Notes: generated from the sequence alone by a model not told the origin. A stretch of 64,000 nucleotides of DNA from Trichomonas vaginalis G3 (GCF_026262505.1 NC_067207.1:18320082-18384081); one strand, 5' to 3'; shown: positions 1-9,900, counted from the stretch's first letter. Translations and numbers: made by a program.

Positions 1-684
1 TCTTGTATGACCAATGAACTCATTTTCAACTCCCTTACTTAAGTTTGAATATAATATAGCTTGCTTTCTATCCCAAATGCCAGGTGTTACAATCTTTGAA
101 AATTCATTTTTCCTCGGAAGCATTGCATCATAATTGAAAACATTCTTGAAATCATCACTTGGTTCAGAGATTTGAAATCTTATACGTAATGGATTTTCTT
201 TCTTTTAGCGACTTCATTGAATGGTGAGAATACAACAAACTGACAGTCATGAGTTCCATCTTCATTTTCATTAAATTCATAATGAAAGTCTATAAGTTGT
301 GGCTGACTACCTTCTTCTTTCAGTTGTGCAAGAAACTCACGTAAAGGCTGTAAAGTTTTGTACTTCAATGTTAAACTTTTTCTCGAACATTTCATTAAAT
401 GAAATCATACATTGTTGCAATGTTGTATCGTCTTTAAAGTATTTGTATATGTGAATGTTTTGGGCGCTTAAAGACTGTTCGTCATTTTCTATCTCGACTT
501 GAAGTATAAAGTCAACCTTTCTGAAAGCACGTGTTATATACATAGATGTTATGCCAATGTACTTCTCTTCATTTATGTTCACAATCCAGTCTGTTGGAAA
601 CTTAAACGTTACTCTGTTCCCCTTTATTTTGACGTCAGGGTTTTCACTACTGAACGCAACAGATAAAGGTATTTGTCTATACAT
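1..684 (-). pseudogene. penton-like capsid protein of element X, frameshifted and cut by window edge
   Basis: This is a second copy of the intact penton-like gene at 5638-6495. It starts at the ATG complementary to 682-684 and runs off the left edge. The reading frame breaks at least twice relative to the intact copy: an extra T in the run near 355, and a two-base loss in the CTTT run near 205. The two copies are otherwise close, apart from a divergent stretch in the middle. The breaks are in short homopolymers, so they may be assembly errors rather than real decay. Confidence 0.8.
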
Positions 685-707
685 TTAATTCGGATAAAAA
701 TAACCAT

Positions 708-969
708 TTACTCTTTCTTTGCTTCAGCTTCTTTAGCTTTTGCTTCAGCTTCTTCTCTAGCTTTCTTCGCCAGTAGTCTTGGGTTCTTTTGTCTTCCAGC
801 AGCTAATGCAGCAAGTTGTTTGTCACTAAGTTTTCTCTTTGGTCTCTCTGGCTTTTGTTCTGGTTTTTGTTCCTTCAGTTCGGATAAAATTTGCTCACGA
901 ATTTCTTTCTTCAATGCTTCAACATCTATGACCCCTTGGGTCTTTCCGTAGGGCTTGTCTCTGAGTCAT
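708..969 (-). pseudogene. 86-aa basic lysine/alanine-rich protein, element X copy, frameshifted near the start
   Basis: This matches the intact gene at 5353-5613 along its length. The ATG complementary to 967-969 is retained. A two-base insertion (CAGAGACAAG instead of CAGACAAG) and a one-base loss a little downstream disturb the first codons. The C-terminal lysine, alanine and glutamate-rich helix remains open. Function is unknown; the composition suggests a nucleic-acid-binding or scaffold-type virion protein. Its place between the penton-like and capsid-side genes is the same in both elements. Confidence 0.7.
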
Positions 970-1015
970 TTGACTGCAGATAAAAAAACAAAATTAAAAC
1001 TTTAACCGATGTAAA

Positions 1016-1441
1016 ATGAGCTTGTCAAAATCAGAGCGAGAGTCTATTATATTAAATGACGCAAGAGGAATACAACATCCTTTCTATTACGTAAGTCAGA
1101 GTAAAGATGGTAAAATATACGTAAGAAAAAAAAAGGCACCATTAGCGAATGCAGAAAGCGACAACATTAAGGTGCATGGCAAGGGTGAAGCCCATATAAA
1201 ACCTTCTGTTCAAACTGAGCCACCAAAAGAACAAGAAGAAAAGAAGCCAGATGTACTTTCAATAACGAACCAAGAGCTTATTGCAAAGTTCGTGAATTTC
1301 ATTGAAAAACAAACCGAGTCAAAGAATCCTGACCCACCAGTGAAAGAAGTTGAGACAAAAGAGAATGTACAGTTCATTGAAAATGTCAAGAAACAACTTC
1401 CACCACGAATGCCAAGAAGAAGAGTGAGAATAATGAAGTAA
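1016..1441 (+). CDS. 141-aa Maverick protein, unknown function (element X copy)
   Basis: The product is nearly identical to the protein at 4881-5306; one substitution is visible (A for V near residue 41). The N-terminal third contains a short domain with the pattern FYYVSQSKDGKIYVRK, which resembles FYIHTMKDGRVQFRK in the small protein at 3586-3822, so the two are probably related. The middle is rich in Pro, Glu and Lys, and the C-terminus is strongly basic (PRMPRRRVRIMK). No enzyme motif is visible. It lies just upstream of the capsid gene on the same strand, and its start is divergent from the 86-aa gene over about 45 bp. A virion or DNA-binding accessory role is inference. Confidence 0.75.
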   Translation: MSLSKSERESIILNDARGIQHPFYYVSQSKDGKIYVRKKKAPLANAESDNIKVHGKGEAHIKPSVQTEPPKEQEEKKPDVLSITNQELIAKFVNFIEKQTESKNPDPPVKEVETKENVQFIENVKKQLPPRMPRRRVRIMK

Positions 1442-1459
1442 ATAGATATTTTTATCTGA

Positions 1460-3045
1460 AGTAAATACATACAGAACGAACAGCTAAACGAATTTACTCC
1501 AGCAGAGCATATTCATCAGATTCGCTCATATTTCGATATCATAGACAATGCAGTTCAAATTGGTGACACTAATAGAAAATATTCTGACGCAAAGATTCCA
1601 TCACAACCTGGAACTGCTAAAGATAACACATGGGTAACATTCAATCTCTCACCTCCTGGTGAAAATATGTTGGACCTTTACAATACATTCATTACGTATA
1701 AAATGGAAGGTCAATTTATTGTAGATAAAGAAATTGGTTCAGGTTCCAATAAAACAAACCCACCAGGATTTTGGATTGGTTTCGATGACGCTTTCTATGC
1801 AGTTGCTGGATATCAAATCCTTGCAAACGGTCGTATCGTATATTCTCAAAGACAACGCAAGAGAAGAAGCATATATAACTTCAAACTCACAAAACTACCG
1901 AACAAATAAAGAAAGTAGATGTTTTCTCAAAGACTCGACATGAAGATGTATGGAGTCATTCGGGAACATGCAGAACAGGACAAATTGTTAGTGGTCCAAT
2001 TACAGCAGGAAAATCATTTGATTTTAAGCTTCGTTTAAGAATTCCTGTTAGAAGATTCCTTCCATTAGAAGCTATTCGATTTATTCCAGCTTTTGCAGGA
2101 AACATTCAGCTTAAAGTAAAGTTCAGTAGCGACGCCTTACAATGCACATCTATATCTGTAAATGATATCATTGCTTTCAATCCAACTCTTAAAGTTGCAT
2201 TTGCTTCAGATTCAAATCCACCGACAAATAAATTTGTTCCATGGAATGAATCATTCACTATGATAACGAAGGCAGTAGAAGCTAGTGGAACAGTTACTAT
2301 TACAACTGTAACCCAGCAACTATTTCGAACAAAGATGGATTTTAATGAATGTTTCATTCATCCAAAGTCATTCTCTTTAGACCCTAACATTTATACAGAA
2401 CTTGTAGAACATTATACAAACGAGGCTTTATGTTTTCCTGTTAAAGTTATGGATTGGATTCCTATGGACGGTTCATTCTCAAAGAATACAGATAGTTCAA
2501 GTGCAACATTTACAGCAGCTTATACGCCTATTAATGTTAAAAGTATTTGGGCACTATTTAGAAAGAAAGACAACTATTATGTTAATTTTGAGAACCCTAA
2601 GTTTAAATATCTTCAGCTTTCCATGGGAGCTTATGGAAATATGCCTGCAGAACCTGAAAAATCATATGGACCTGTATTTTATGAAATGGTTGCGAACGCC
2701 TGCAATACAAACAATGATATGATAGGATTTAATGAAGATGTTATGAGATCATTGGTGGATGATGGTAGTGTGGAACATAAATGGGATAGCTATGACAACA
2801 CACATTTCTTATGTGGTTTTCCAACAGAAGTGGACTTTTGCTTCCAGCAAGGTCAAACATCTACTGCTCCAATAACATACAAATTGTCTGTTAAAGGACC
2901 TATTGAACTAGCAACTGAAAATGTACCAAAGCCACTTATTGGATTTATGAGGGATTGTTGCTTTGCCATTCAGGTGCGTGCTAATGGCATCCCCATAATA
3001 AGATTAGATGACTATAACTTAGCTACGGACGACAGTGAGGAATAA
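1460..3045 (+). pseudogene. major capsid protein (double jelly-roll type), element X, frameshifted and lacking an ATG
   Basis: This is the best candidate for the Maverick major capsid protein. Its length of about 525 codons, its place in the virion gene block and the conserved segments NEFTPAEHI, FWIGFDDAFYAVAGYQI and PWNESFTMI suit a polinton/adintovirus-type capsid. The frame opens after TGA at 1457-1459 and has no ATG before NEFTPAEH, in either this copy or the Y copy. An extra A at about 1850 (CTCAAAGAC against CTCAAGAC in Y) shifts the frame. Further shifts lie near 1905-1960, after which one frame runs to the stop at 3045. An AT-rich TATTTTTAT box precedes the gene. The fold assignment rests on family context, not on a structural match. 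Confidence 0.7.
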
Positions 3046-3075
3046 AGGATGAACGTTTATTTTTAAAGCTTATAA

Positions 3076-3537
3076 ATGAGTTCTTCATCAAGCTCTCGTG
3101 AACCTTCACCATCTATGAAACAAACTTTACCAAACGATTATGGAGCACCTATTGAATATTTCTTACGAGCTGCACAATGGCAAAGAGCAGTTTCACCAAG
3201 GTTAGGTGTTCCACCAGCTCCTGTCAAAAATAGCATTTGGTCAAGTCCTTATATAAGATATGGTCTCCCACTAGGTTTGCTAGCTACAGCAGGAGCAGTT
3301 ATGATGTTGAAAAGAAATAAAGCAAATGTTGTAAATAATACTGAAGTAGTTGAAGTTAAACAAACTCCAACACCTTCACAAGCAAAACCAACGCCTTCAC
3401 AAGCAAAACCTTCAATGACTCCTGAACCTATGGAAGTACAAACTCCTGTTCAAAAGTCAACTCCTAAACCGACTCCAACATTTAAACCAGAACCTACTCC
3501 TCAAATAAATCGTAAAACTCCTGCGTTTCCTTACTGA
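3076..3537 (+). CDS. 153-aa putative membrane/minor virion protein
   Basis: The start ATG is at 3076, about 12 bases after TTATTTTTAA, the promoter-like box used by most genes of this element. The N-terminus is serine-rich. A hydrophobic segment around residues 62-76 (LPLGLLATAGAVMML) is followed by basic residues, as in a single membrane anchor. The C-terminal half is low-complexity Pro/Thr/Lys with short tandem repeats (PTPSQAK twice, then TPxP). It lies directly after the capsid gene. Virus-like elements commonly encode a small membrane or internal capsid protein in this position, but no family is recognised here. Confidence 0.7.
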   Translation: MSSSSSSREPSPSMKQTLPNDYGAPIEYFLRAAQWQRAVSPRLGVPPAPVKNSIWSSPYIRYGLPLGLLATAGAVMMLKRNKANVVNNTEVVEVKQTPTPSQAKPTPSQAKPSMTPEPMEVQTPVQKSTPKPTPTFKPEPTPQINRKTPAFPY

Positions 3538-3585
3538 AAAAATAACGTTATTTTTATTTAATATTAAAATTTTTATTTGATTGAA

Positions 3586-3822
3586 ATGACAAATAAAGTC
3601 ACTGAAGCAATGAAACAAAAGTTTTTGGTAGAATACATTAAATCAGGAACTATTCCAGAAGGTTTTTACATTCATACTATGAAGGATGGTAGAGTTCAGT
3701 TTAGAAAGATAAAGCAACCATTAGATAGAGAAGGTATATTAAGGAAGATTAAACTTCATGAGGACAACATTGCTGAACTTAGGAAGAAGTTAGAAGAGTT
3801 GGAGAAAGGAAGAGAGTTATAA
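3586..3822 (+). CDS. 78-aa small protein with KDG-type domain and coiled-coil tail
   Basis: The ATG at 3586 is preferred over an upstream TTG because it follows the box TTTTTATTTGATTGAA. The first half has FYIHTMKDGRVQFRK, similar to the N-terminal domain of the 141-aa proteins. The second half is a charged heptad-like helix (LRKIKLHEDNIAELRKKLEELEK) likely to form a coiled coil. It sits in the same direction as the capsid and membrane-protein genes. The function is not recognised. Confidence 0.65.
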   Translation: MTNKVTEAMKQKFLVEYIKSGTIPEGFYIHTMKDGRVQFRKIKQPLDREGILRKIKLHEDNIAELRKKLEELEKGREL

Positions 3823-3839
3823 AGCAATGAATTCAACAG

Positions 3840-3886
3840 GGTGAAAAAACAGGTGAAAAAAGAGGTGAGATCTCACCACTTCACCT
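3840..3886. promoter_or_regulatory. AGATCT-centred palindrome with GGTGAA iterons
   Basis: A perfect 14-bp palindrome GGTGAGATCTCACC (3864-3877) is flanked by direct GGTGAA/AGGTGA units on the left and their complement TTCACCT on the right. The same arrangement recurs at 11352-11400 and, with the core GGTTAGATCTAACC, at three sites between 13091 and 15061. It lies in the 165-base gap between two same-strand genes. It could be an operator, an RNA 3' hairpin or a replication-related site. Confidence 0.6.
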
Positions 3887-3987
3887 AAATTTATTTTTGT
3901 GCTATGTTTTCATACGTGTGAGGGTGGTGATATCATTAATTTTTAAGTTTATTTTTTATTTTACTGAAAATTTTTATTTGGATGTAA

Positions 3988-4272
3988 ATGACAGAACAAA
4001 AGCAACTCATTCGAATTCCACAGTATAACAAACATACATTTAAACATTTATTCTTCCTTCCTGAGCATAACATGTTCTTTCAAATACATCCGAGACCAGT
4101 TGACTTTTCATTGACTGTGTATAAAGATAGAAATAGTTATATCATTAAACCATACGATGACGAAGGTAAGTTATGTAAATTGTACGTTAAGAAGTTAGAG
4201 AAAGTTTATGGCTTCAAGTATGACTACAATAGGGTTAACACTGATGATGAAGATATTGAGGAAAATTTATGA
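3988..4272 (+). CDS. 94-aa terminal-region Maverick protein, unknown function
   Basis: This is the last gene before the X terminus. A homologue occupies the equivalent place beside the Y terminus (27380-27699). Both have the pattern FK[HN]LFF[LV]P followed by a beta-rich stretch and an acidic C-terminus, and both are preceded by the same TGAAAATTTTTATTTGGATG leader. The shared leader and position suggest that this gene lies in, or next to, the terminal inverted repeats. No catalytic motif is visible. Confidence 0.7.
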   Translation: MTEQKQLIRIPQYNKHTFKHLFFLPEHNMFFQIHPRPVDFSLTVYKDRNSYIIKPYDDEGKLCKLYVKKLEKVYGFKYDYNRVNTDDEDIEENL

Positions 4273-4356
4273 GAACATTAGTGAAGTCGTTAGTGAGAAC
4301 GATAGTGAGAACGTTTATTTTTTACATTAGTGAGTTCGTTAGTGAAGTCATTTATG
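4262..4356. repeat. 12-bp tandem repeats (GTTAGTGAGAAC type) near the Maverick end
   Basis: Degenerate units of GTTAGTGAGAAC and GTTAGTGAAGTC repeat from the stop codon of the preceding gene to about 4356. They are interrupted by GTTTATTTTTTA. The same unit occurs near the Y end at 27695-27745, so it belongs to the terminal region of this Maverick family. Confidence 0.7.
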
Positions 4357-4363
4357 TGTCAGA

Positions 4364-4440
4364 TGGTTTTGTAAATATTTAAGGTTAACTTGGGTAAGGT
4401 GGAACGCAGTGCCGCCGTACCCAACTTAACCATACTAACT
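4364..4440. repeat. Maverick X terminal segment with conserved stem-loop
   Basis: A long hairpin pairs 4383-4396 with 4418-4431 (one mismatch). An inner GGTGG/CCGCC stem (4398-4402 with 4412-4416) closes a loop containing CGCAGTG. It ends 9 bases before the element terminus ACTAACT. The corresponding end of element Y (27943-27999) has a different stem sequence but the same architecture, loop and terminus. Confidence 0.75.
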
Positions 4441-4862
4441 GAAGTTATATATGCTTCTTCTCTTGCGTTGTCTTGAGAATATACGATACGACCGTTTGCA
4501 AGGATTTGATATCCAGCAACTGCATAGAAAGCGTCATCGAAACCAATCCAAAATCCTGGTGGGTTTGTTTTATTGGAACCTGAACCAATTTCTTTATCTA
4601 CAATAAATTGACCTTCCATTTTATACGTAATGAATGTATTGTAAAGGTCCAACATATTTTCACCAGGAGGTGAGAGATTGAATGTTACCCATGTGTTATC
4701 TTTAGCAGTTCCAGGTTGTGATGGAATCTTTGCGTCAGAATATTTTCTATTAGTGTCACCAATTTGAACTGCATTGTCTATGATATCGAAATATGAGCGA
4801 ATCTGATGAATATGCTCTGCTGGAGTAAATTCGTTTAGCTGTTCGTTCTGTATGTATTTACT
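4441..4862 (-). pseudogene. major capsid protein of element Y, 5' part only, cut by insertion of X
   Basis: On the minus strand the capsid frame opens just inside 4862, with NEFTPAEH shortly after. It continues without the frameshift seen in X through VYSQDNAREEAYIT. It is then cut at 4441, where the sequence enters the terminus of element X. About 145 codons remain. As in X, no ATG precedes the conserved N-terminal segment. Confidence 0.8.
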
Positions 4863-4880
4863 TCAGATAAAAATATCTAT

Positions 4881-5306
4881 TTACTTCATTATTCTCACTC
4901 TTCTTCTTGGCATTCGTGGTGGAAGTTGTTTCTTGACATTTTCAATGAACTGTACATTCTCTTTTGTCTCAACTTCTTTCACTGGTGGGTCAGGATTCTT
5001 TGACTCGGTTTGTTTTTCAATGAAATTCACGAACTTTGCAATAAGCTCTTGGTTCGTTATTGAAAGTACATCTGGCTTCTTTTCTTCTTGTTCTTTTGGT
5101 GGCTCAGTTTGAACAGAGGGTTTTATATGGGCTTCACCCTTGCCATGCACCTTAATGTTGTCGCTTTCTGCATTCGCTAATGGTACCTTTTTTTTTCTTA
5201 CGTATATTTTACCATCTTTACTCTGACTTACGTAATAGAAAGGATGTTGTATTCCTCTTGCGTCATTTAATATAATAGACTCTCGCTCTGATTTTGACAA
5301 GCTCAT
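4881..5306 (-). CDS. 141-aa Maverick protein, unknown function (element Y copy)
   Basis: This is the inverted, near-identical counterpart of 1016-1441, with the same start context and stop. It has a KDGKIYVRK-type N-terminal domain, a Pro/Glu/Lys-rich linker and a basic C-terminus. It is transcribed toward the capsid gene and divergently from the 86-aa gene at 5353. The conservation of two copies with few changes suggests recent activity of the family or recent duplication. Confidence 0.75.
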   Translation of the reverse strand: MSLSKSERESIILNDARGIQHPFYYVSQSKDGKIYVRKKKVPLANAESDNIKVHGKGEAHIKPSVQTEPPKEQEEKKPDVLSITNQELIAKFVNFIEKQTESKNPDPPVKEVETKENVQFIENVKKQLPPRMPRRRVRIMK

Positions 5307-5352
5307 TTTACATCGGTTAAAGTTTTAATTTTGTTTTTTTATCTGCAGTCAA

Positions 5353-5613
5353 ATGACTCAGACAAGCCCTACGGACAAGACCCAAGGGGTCATAGATGTT
5401 GAAGCATTGAAGAAAGAAATTCGTGAGCAAATTTTATCCGAACTGAAGGAACAAAAACCAGAACAAAAGCCAGAGAGACCAAAGAGAAAACTTAGTGACA
5501 AACAACTTGCTGCATTAGCTGCTGGAAGACAAAAGAACCCAAGACTACTGGCGAAGAAAGCTAGAGAAGAAGCTGAAGCAAAAGCTAAAGAAGCTGAAGC
5601 AAAGAAAGAGTAA
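5353..5613 (+). CDS. 86-aa basic protein, putative nucleic-acid-binding or scaffold protein
   Basis: The ATG at 5353 follows TTTTTTTATCTGCAGTCAA. The protein has an acidic/charged first helix (VEALKKEIREQILSELKEQ), a central Lys-Pro linker (KPEQKPERPKRK), then RKLSDKQLAALAAGRQKNPRLLAKK and an Ala/Lys/Glu helix. This composition is typical of small virion DNA-condensing or scaffold proteins, but no family is recognised. The next gene, penton-like, starts 24 bases downstream on the same strand. Confidence 0.7.
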   Translation: MTQTSPTDKTQGVIDVEALKKEIREQILSELKEQKPEQKPERPKRKLSDKQLAALAAGRQKNPRLLAKKAREEAEAKAKEAEAKKE

Positions 5614-5637
5614 ATGGGTTATTTTTATCGGAACTAA

Positions 5638-6495
5638 ATGTATAGACAAATACCTTTATCTATTGCGTTCAGTAGTGAAAACCCTGACGTCAAAATAAAG
5701 GGGAACAGAGTAACGTTTAAGTTTCCAACAGACTGGATTGTGAACATAAATGAAGAGAAGTACATTGGCATAACATCTATGTATATAACACGTGCTTTCA
5801 GAAAGGTTGACTTTATACTTCAAGTCGAGATAGAAAATGACGAACAGTCTTTAAGCGCCCAAAACATTCACATATACAAATACTTCAATGACAGTACGAC
5901 GTTAGAAGACTGTATAATTACATTTTACGAAAATTTTCAAAAGAAGTTTAACATTGAAGTACAAACTTTACAGCCTTTACGTGAGTTTCTTGCACAACTG
6001 AAAGAAGAAGGAATTGTAGAAAGATTAATAGCGTTTCATTACGAGTTTGTATCAAATGCCGATGGAACTCATGACTGTCAATTCATTGTATTCTCACCAT
6101 TCAATGAAGTAGCTAAAGAGAAAGAAAATCCATTACGTATAAGATTTCAAATCTCTGAACCAAGTGATGATTTCAAGACTGTTTTCAATTATGATGCAAT
6201 GCTTCCGAGGAAAAATGAATTTTCCGAAATTAGATTTCCAGGTATTTGGGATAGAAAGCAAGCTATATTATATTCAAACTTAAGTAAGGGAGTTGAAAAT
6301 GAGTTCATTGGTCATACAAGATCTTCACCACTTCCTAACCCTAAATACTATAAATTAACTGGCTTCAATCGTGAGTTTTGGATAGACATGTTCTCCACTC
6401 ATGACCATAACTGCCCAGTGTTCTTACCTCCAGACCATAAGGACTGTCTCTACATTGAAGCACAACTCTTAAACTCTACCATCACAGTATTGTAA
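5638..6495 (+). CDS. penton-like (vertex) capsid protein
   Basis: This is a complete 285-aa protein with ATG at 5638, 8 bases after TTATTTTTATCGG. It is beta-rich with no membrane segment or signal. Its C-terminal part (GIWDRKQAIL ... PKYYKLTGF ... LPPDHKDCLYIEAQLL) aligns with the C-terminal part of the gene at 25873-26558 (GIWSRENIVI ... PKHYSITNF ... LPKDGKDGLIIEMIL). Its N-terminal FPTDWIVNINEEKYI aligns with YPRHWVEYVGGEKAI at 22095-22300. Mavericks usually carry a single-jelly-roll penton of about this size beside the capsid gene, hence the call. A frameshifted copy lies at 1-684. Confidence 0.65.
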   Translation: MYRQIPLSIAFSSENPDVKIKGNRVTFKFPTDWIVNINEEKYIGITSMYITRAFRKVDFILQVEIENDEQSLSAQNIHIYKYFNDSTTLEDCIITFYENFQKKFNIEVQTLQPLREFLAQLKEEGIVERLIAFHYEFVSNADGTHDCQFIVFSPFNEVAKEKENPLRIRFQISEPSDDFKTVFNYDAMLPRKNEFSEIRFPGIWDRKQAILYSNLSKGVENEFIGHTRSSPLPNPKYYKLTGFNREFWIDMFSTHDHNCPVFLPPDHKDCLYIEAQLLNSTITVL

Positions 6496-6528
6496 AATCT
6501 ACGCTAGCTTTATTTTTATCACGAATGA

Positions 6529-6992
6529 CCTCATTCATGACCTCATTGCTGACAAAAATAAATGACCTCATTCATGATCTCATTCATGACCTTATTCATG
6601 ACCTCATTGCTGACAAAAATAAATGACCTCATTCATGACCTCATTCATGGCCTTATTCATGACCTTATTCATGACCTTATTCATGACCTCATTCATGACC
6701 TCATTGCTGACAAAAATAAATGACCTCATTCATGACCTCATTCATGGCCTTATTCATGACCTTATTCATGACCTTATTCATGACCTCATTCATGACCTCA
6801 TTGCTGACAAAAATAAATGACCTCATTCATGATCGCATTCATGACCTTATTCATGACCTTATTCATGACCTTATTCATGACCTCATTCATGACCTCATTG
6901 CTGACAAAAATAAATGACCTCATTCATGACCTCACTGCTGACAAAAATAAATGACCTCATTCATGACCTCATTGCTGACAAAAATAAATGAC
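6529..6992. repeat. 12-bp tandem repeats (ATGACCTCATTC) between convergent genes
   Basis: Units of ATGACCTCATTC and variants (ATGACCTTATTC) repeat in blocks separated by GCTGACAAAAATAA. This gives a higher-order unit of roughly 100 bp that occurs several times. The array fills the gap between the stops of the penton-like gene and the polymerase gene. The frames are open only because the unit is a multiple of three; I do not call a protein. Confidence 0.85.
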
Positions 6993-6993
6993 C

Positions 6994-9900
6994 TCAGAAC
7001 TTCAACTTACGAATAAAGCTTGTTTTAGTCGTTATTGAGAAGTTAAACTTTTCAGCAAAGCAAGGACTAGAAGACTTACATAAGTCGAATGCAATCTCTT
7101 GACCGTCATAAAGTGCTTTATATAACTTCATAACACTGAACTCAGAGTCTTTGTCATATGTTCCAACAGGTATGTGAATGTTCTTATCTTCATTGTAATA
7201 GCATTGAATAGCTTCAGGAAACATTTCATTTGCTGTTAAAGCAAGGACGTCTTGTTTGACACCTTTGCAACGTGCATGGAATGCAACTTCATTTAAATCG
7301 TTAGTGAGTAAGTCTATGTAGGTCTTCTTTCCACAAAATATTGACTTGTATGCTAAACTTTGTTTTCCAGGTGTTATTTCTGCGAAGTCAGAATGGAACT
7401 GACCTAATGTTTTACCAATAAGTTCTCTACCGTATCTCTTCCGAAATTCCTGAGCTAACAGTGGGATGTCTTCATTGAAAATATGCATGCTATCACAGTC
7501 CTGGTAGAAGATTTGAAGTCCCATATCTTCAGCAGTACAGAATACTTCACACATTATTCTCTTCGACATTGACAGAATGCTAACACCAAGTGGACAGAAG
7601 TTAAAGTGTCTGCAAATGCTTTTCGTTAGCTTGAAAATAGTTTTATTTGAACCATCCAAACCTTCGAACTTCACTATATGGTTGTAGTTTCTGATGGCAT
7701 ATCTTATAGCATCTTTGTCATTTACTATGGTTATTTTTGACTCAATAGGAGATAGAATAGTTTTGCCATAAATACTGTTCAGAATGAGCTTTATATTTTC
7801 TTGCAAAGGATTTCCTTCTTTCTTATACTTTAACCTTAACTCAAACAACTTCTTTACTTCATCTCTTATTCTAATATCTCTGTTTCCATCGTAATAGTAT
7901 CCTTGCAACACTTCACATTTGACACCTTGATATTTTATGAGGTCTTGTAATGTTATATGGTCAACATACATTAAACAGCAAGTGTTTGAACTTCTGGGAA
8001 CGTTAAGTTCTGGATTTAGTTCAGGGTCACAAACTATTAAAGGAAAGTGTCTATGTATTCCAATCTCTGTTATCTTAATGAGAACAAAGAAGCCGGACAT
8101 AAACTTTTCACCAATGGGTTCCTTTTGGTCGTCATCGAATAAATGTCTCATGAGATACTCTGTGCTTAACATTTCTTCCTTCATAACCTTTGGAATACCT
8201 TCTAAAGTATAAAGTCTTGCTATAGCTGATGGATATAATGAAACAGCGTCGAAGTCAGCAATGAGTTTCTTTTCGCTCTTTTGTTTCATGTTATCTGACA
8301 GCATACATCTTCCACCTTGAATACAGCGTGAAATAAATTCTCTTGGTTTATTTGAGAGGTCATATAAATTTCCATTCGGGAAGTACACTCTGTTCTCAAA
8401 CAATTTGTTAGCAATAGAACAAATACTAACGTAGTCATATACGTTTAAATCAAACTCTTTCAATATGTCATTGCGGAACTTAACAAAACCTTCTCTTAAA
8501 ATTCTTACATCTTGTTTGCAATAAAATGTGCTATACTTTTCTAAGTCGAAGTGGTTCTCATCTATTCTGCAACCTTTGATGGAATCTATGTTTTTCATGA
8601 ATGTATCTGCATCCCGGATAAACTTACATGCTTCAGAAATGACACCAGTTCTGTTGTCATTTGCTAACAAAACACTGCTGTAGTAGTTATATGGAAATAC
8701 TTCTTTCGGTCCTGTTTGTAAGTTAAACATAGCAGGAAATAGTTTAAGTTTCTTATTTATAACACTGTAAGAGTCTTTTATAATAATTGCCCTTCCTTTA
8801 TATAAGCCAGTTATTTGCATTGTTCGTGAACCTTTAATGATGGGAGTTCCTTTCACTTCTGTCATGTGTCTTAAGATGAAGTTTATATCATAACTGAGGT
8901 TATGGAAATATATTAAACTCTTGTCAGGAAGTCGTTCCAAAAATTCTGTTGCACAGTTCTGACCCCAAATGCTTTCACTCACAGAACCATCTTCACTGTC
9001 GTAACAGATGTTAAAGGCTTTATGAAAGCCGTCTGTGCTACACTCAAAGTCAGCAAAGAAAACGTGCTCAGGTATGAACTTACACTTAGCTTTATTTACT
9101 TCTTTTGACTCTGCTTTCTCCTTCAGTCGAACACGATACTTAGGAGAATATGACAAGTCTTTAAATGGTGCAAGGTTCTGTTTATATAAGTCAGTCGTAT
9201 ATGTGAAAAGTTCTCCATAAGAAATAGGTTCGAAATATTTGCACCCCCACAATGTTTTCATAACATCCCATAGAGGTGTAGTTCTATCATTACGAACAAC
9301 ATATTTGTTCTCTCTCTTTGTATAAATCTTCATCTGTTTCTCAATGTTCATTCCACCACACTCCTTCAAGATTTCTCTGTAATTTCTGATGAAGTATGTT
9401 GTCATTGGTAATCTTTCATTTAGCATGTAGTGGTCTTCAACAAGAAGTAAGTCAATAGTTCGAGCAGTTTCACATTCTTTTGGTATGCAGTGAATTATTC
9501 TGTTATCTTTGGAGTTGTCGAAATAACCAATGGTAACATTAAATGCTATACCTGTTGCGTCAGAAATTTCTTGTACTTTACTTTGAGGAAAGTCTCTAAC
9601 ACGAATGACTTCTCTCATGTGGTCAATAGTTTCTTCATTTACTCCAGCCTGAATGCAAGCATAAACGAAACAATTGTCCTCTGTCATAAGTGCTGCAGTT
9701 CTTTTGTTCAGTTCATTGAAGATTTGGTAGCGTTCAAGATTTATAGGTAATGTGCAAAGATACTTCCAGAACTGACCGTTTCTCTTCTTATAAAACTTCT
9801 TTTCACCATTATCTTTCCAAAAGCTTTCTATAAGTGCTGGGTTTCCTGTTTGCTTAAGAGCTTCCAAAATGGCTTTCTGGTCATTTGTCAGTGTGCTTTC

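Larger units (their letters stand above)
1..4440. mobile_element. Maverick/Polinton element X, right-hand part
   Basis: This is the terminal part of a virus-like DNA transposon; its left part lies outside the window. Gene order from the left edge is penton-like (-), 86-aa basic protein (-), 141-aa protein (+), major capsid (+), then three small genes (+). The terminus at 4440 reads ATACTAACT, that is AGTTAGTAT on the other strand, matching the AG...CT ends known for Mavericks. Directly beyond it lies GAAGTT and then the interrupted capsid gene of element Y. GAAGTT is the complement of AACTTC in the uninterrupted capsid copy near 1878, which fits a 6-bp target site duplication, although the second copy is off-window. 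Several X genes carry homopolymer indels. Confidence 0.85.

Noticed and set aside
4383..4440. Spliceosomal intron end suggested by TACTAAC
   Set aside because: Trichomonad introns end in ACTAACACACAG with a GTATGT-type donor; neither is present, and the position is the Maverick terminus.
6623..6917. Two 65-codon frames in the ATGACCTCATTC array
   Set aside because: They exist because the repeat unit is a multiple of three; they repeat MTSFMTSF-like sequence and have no homologue in X.
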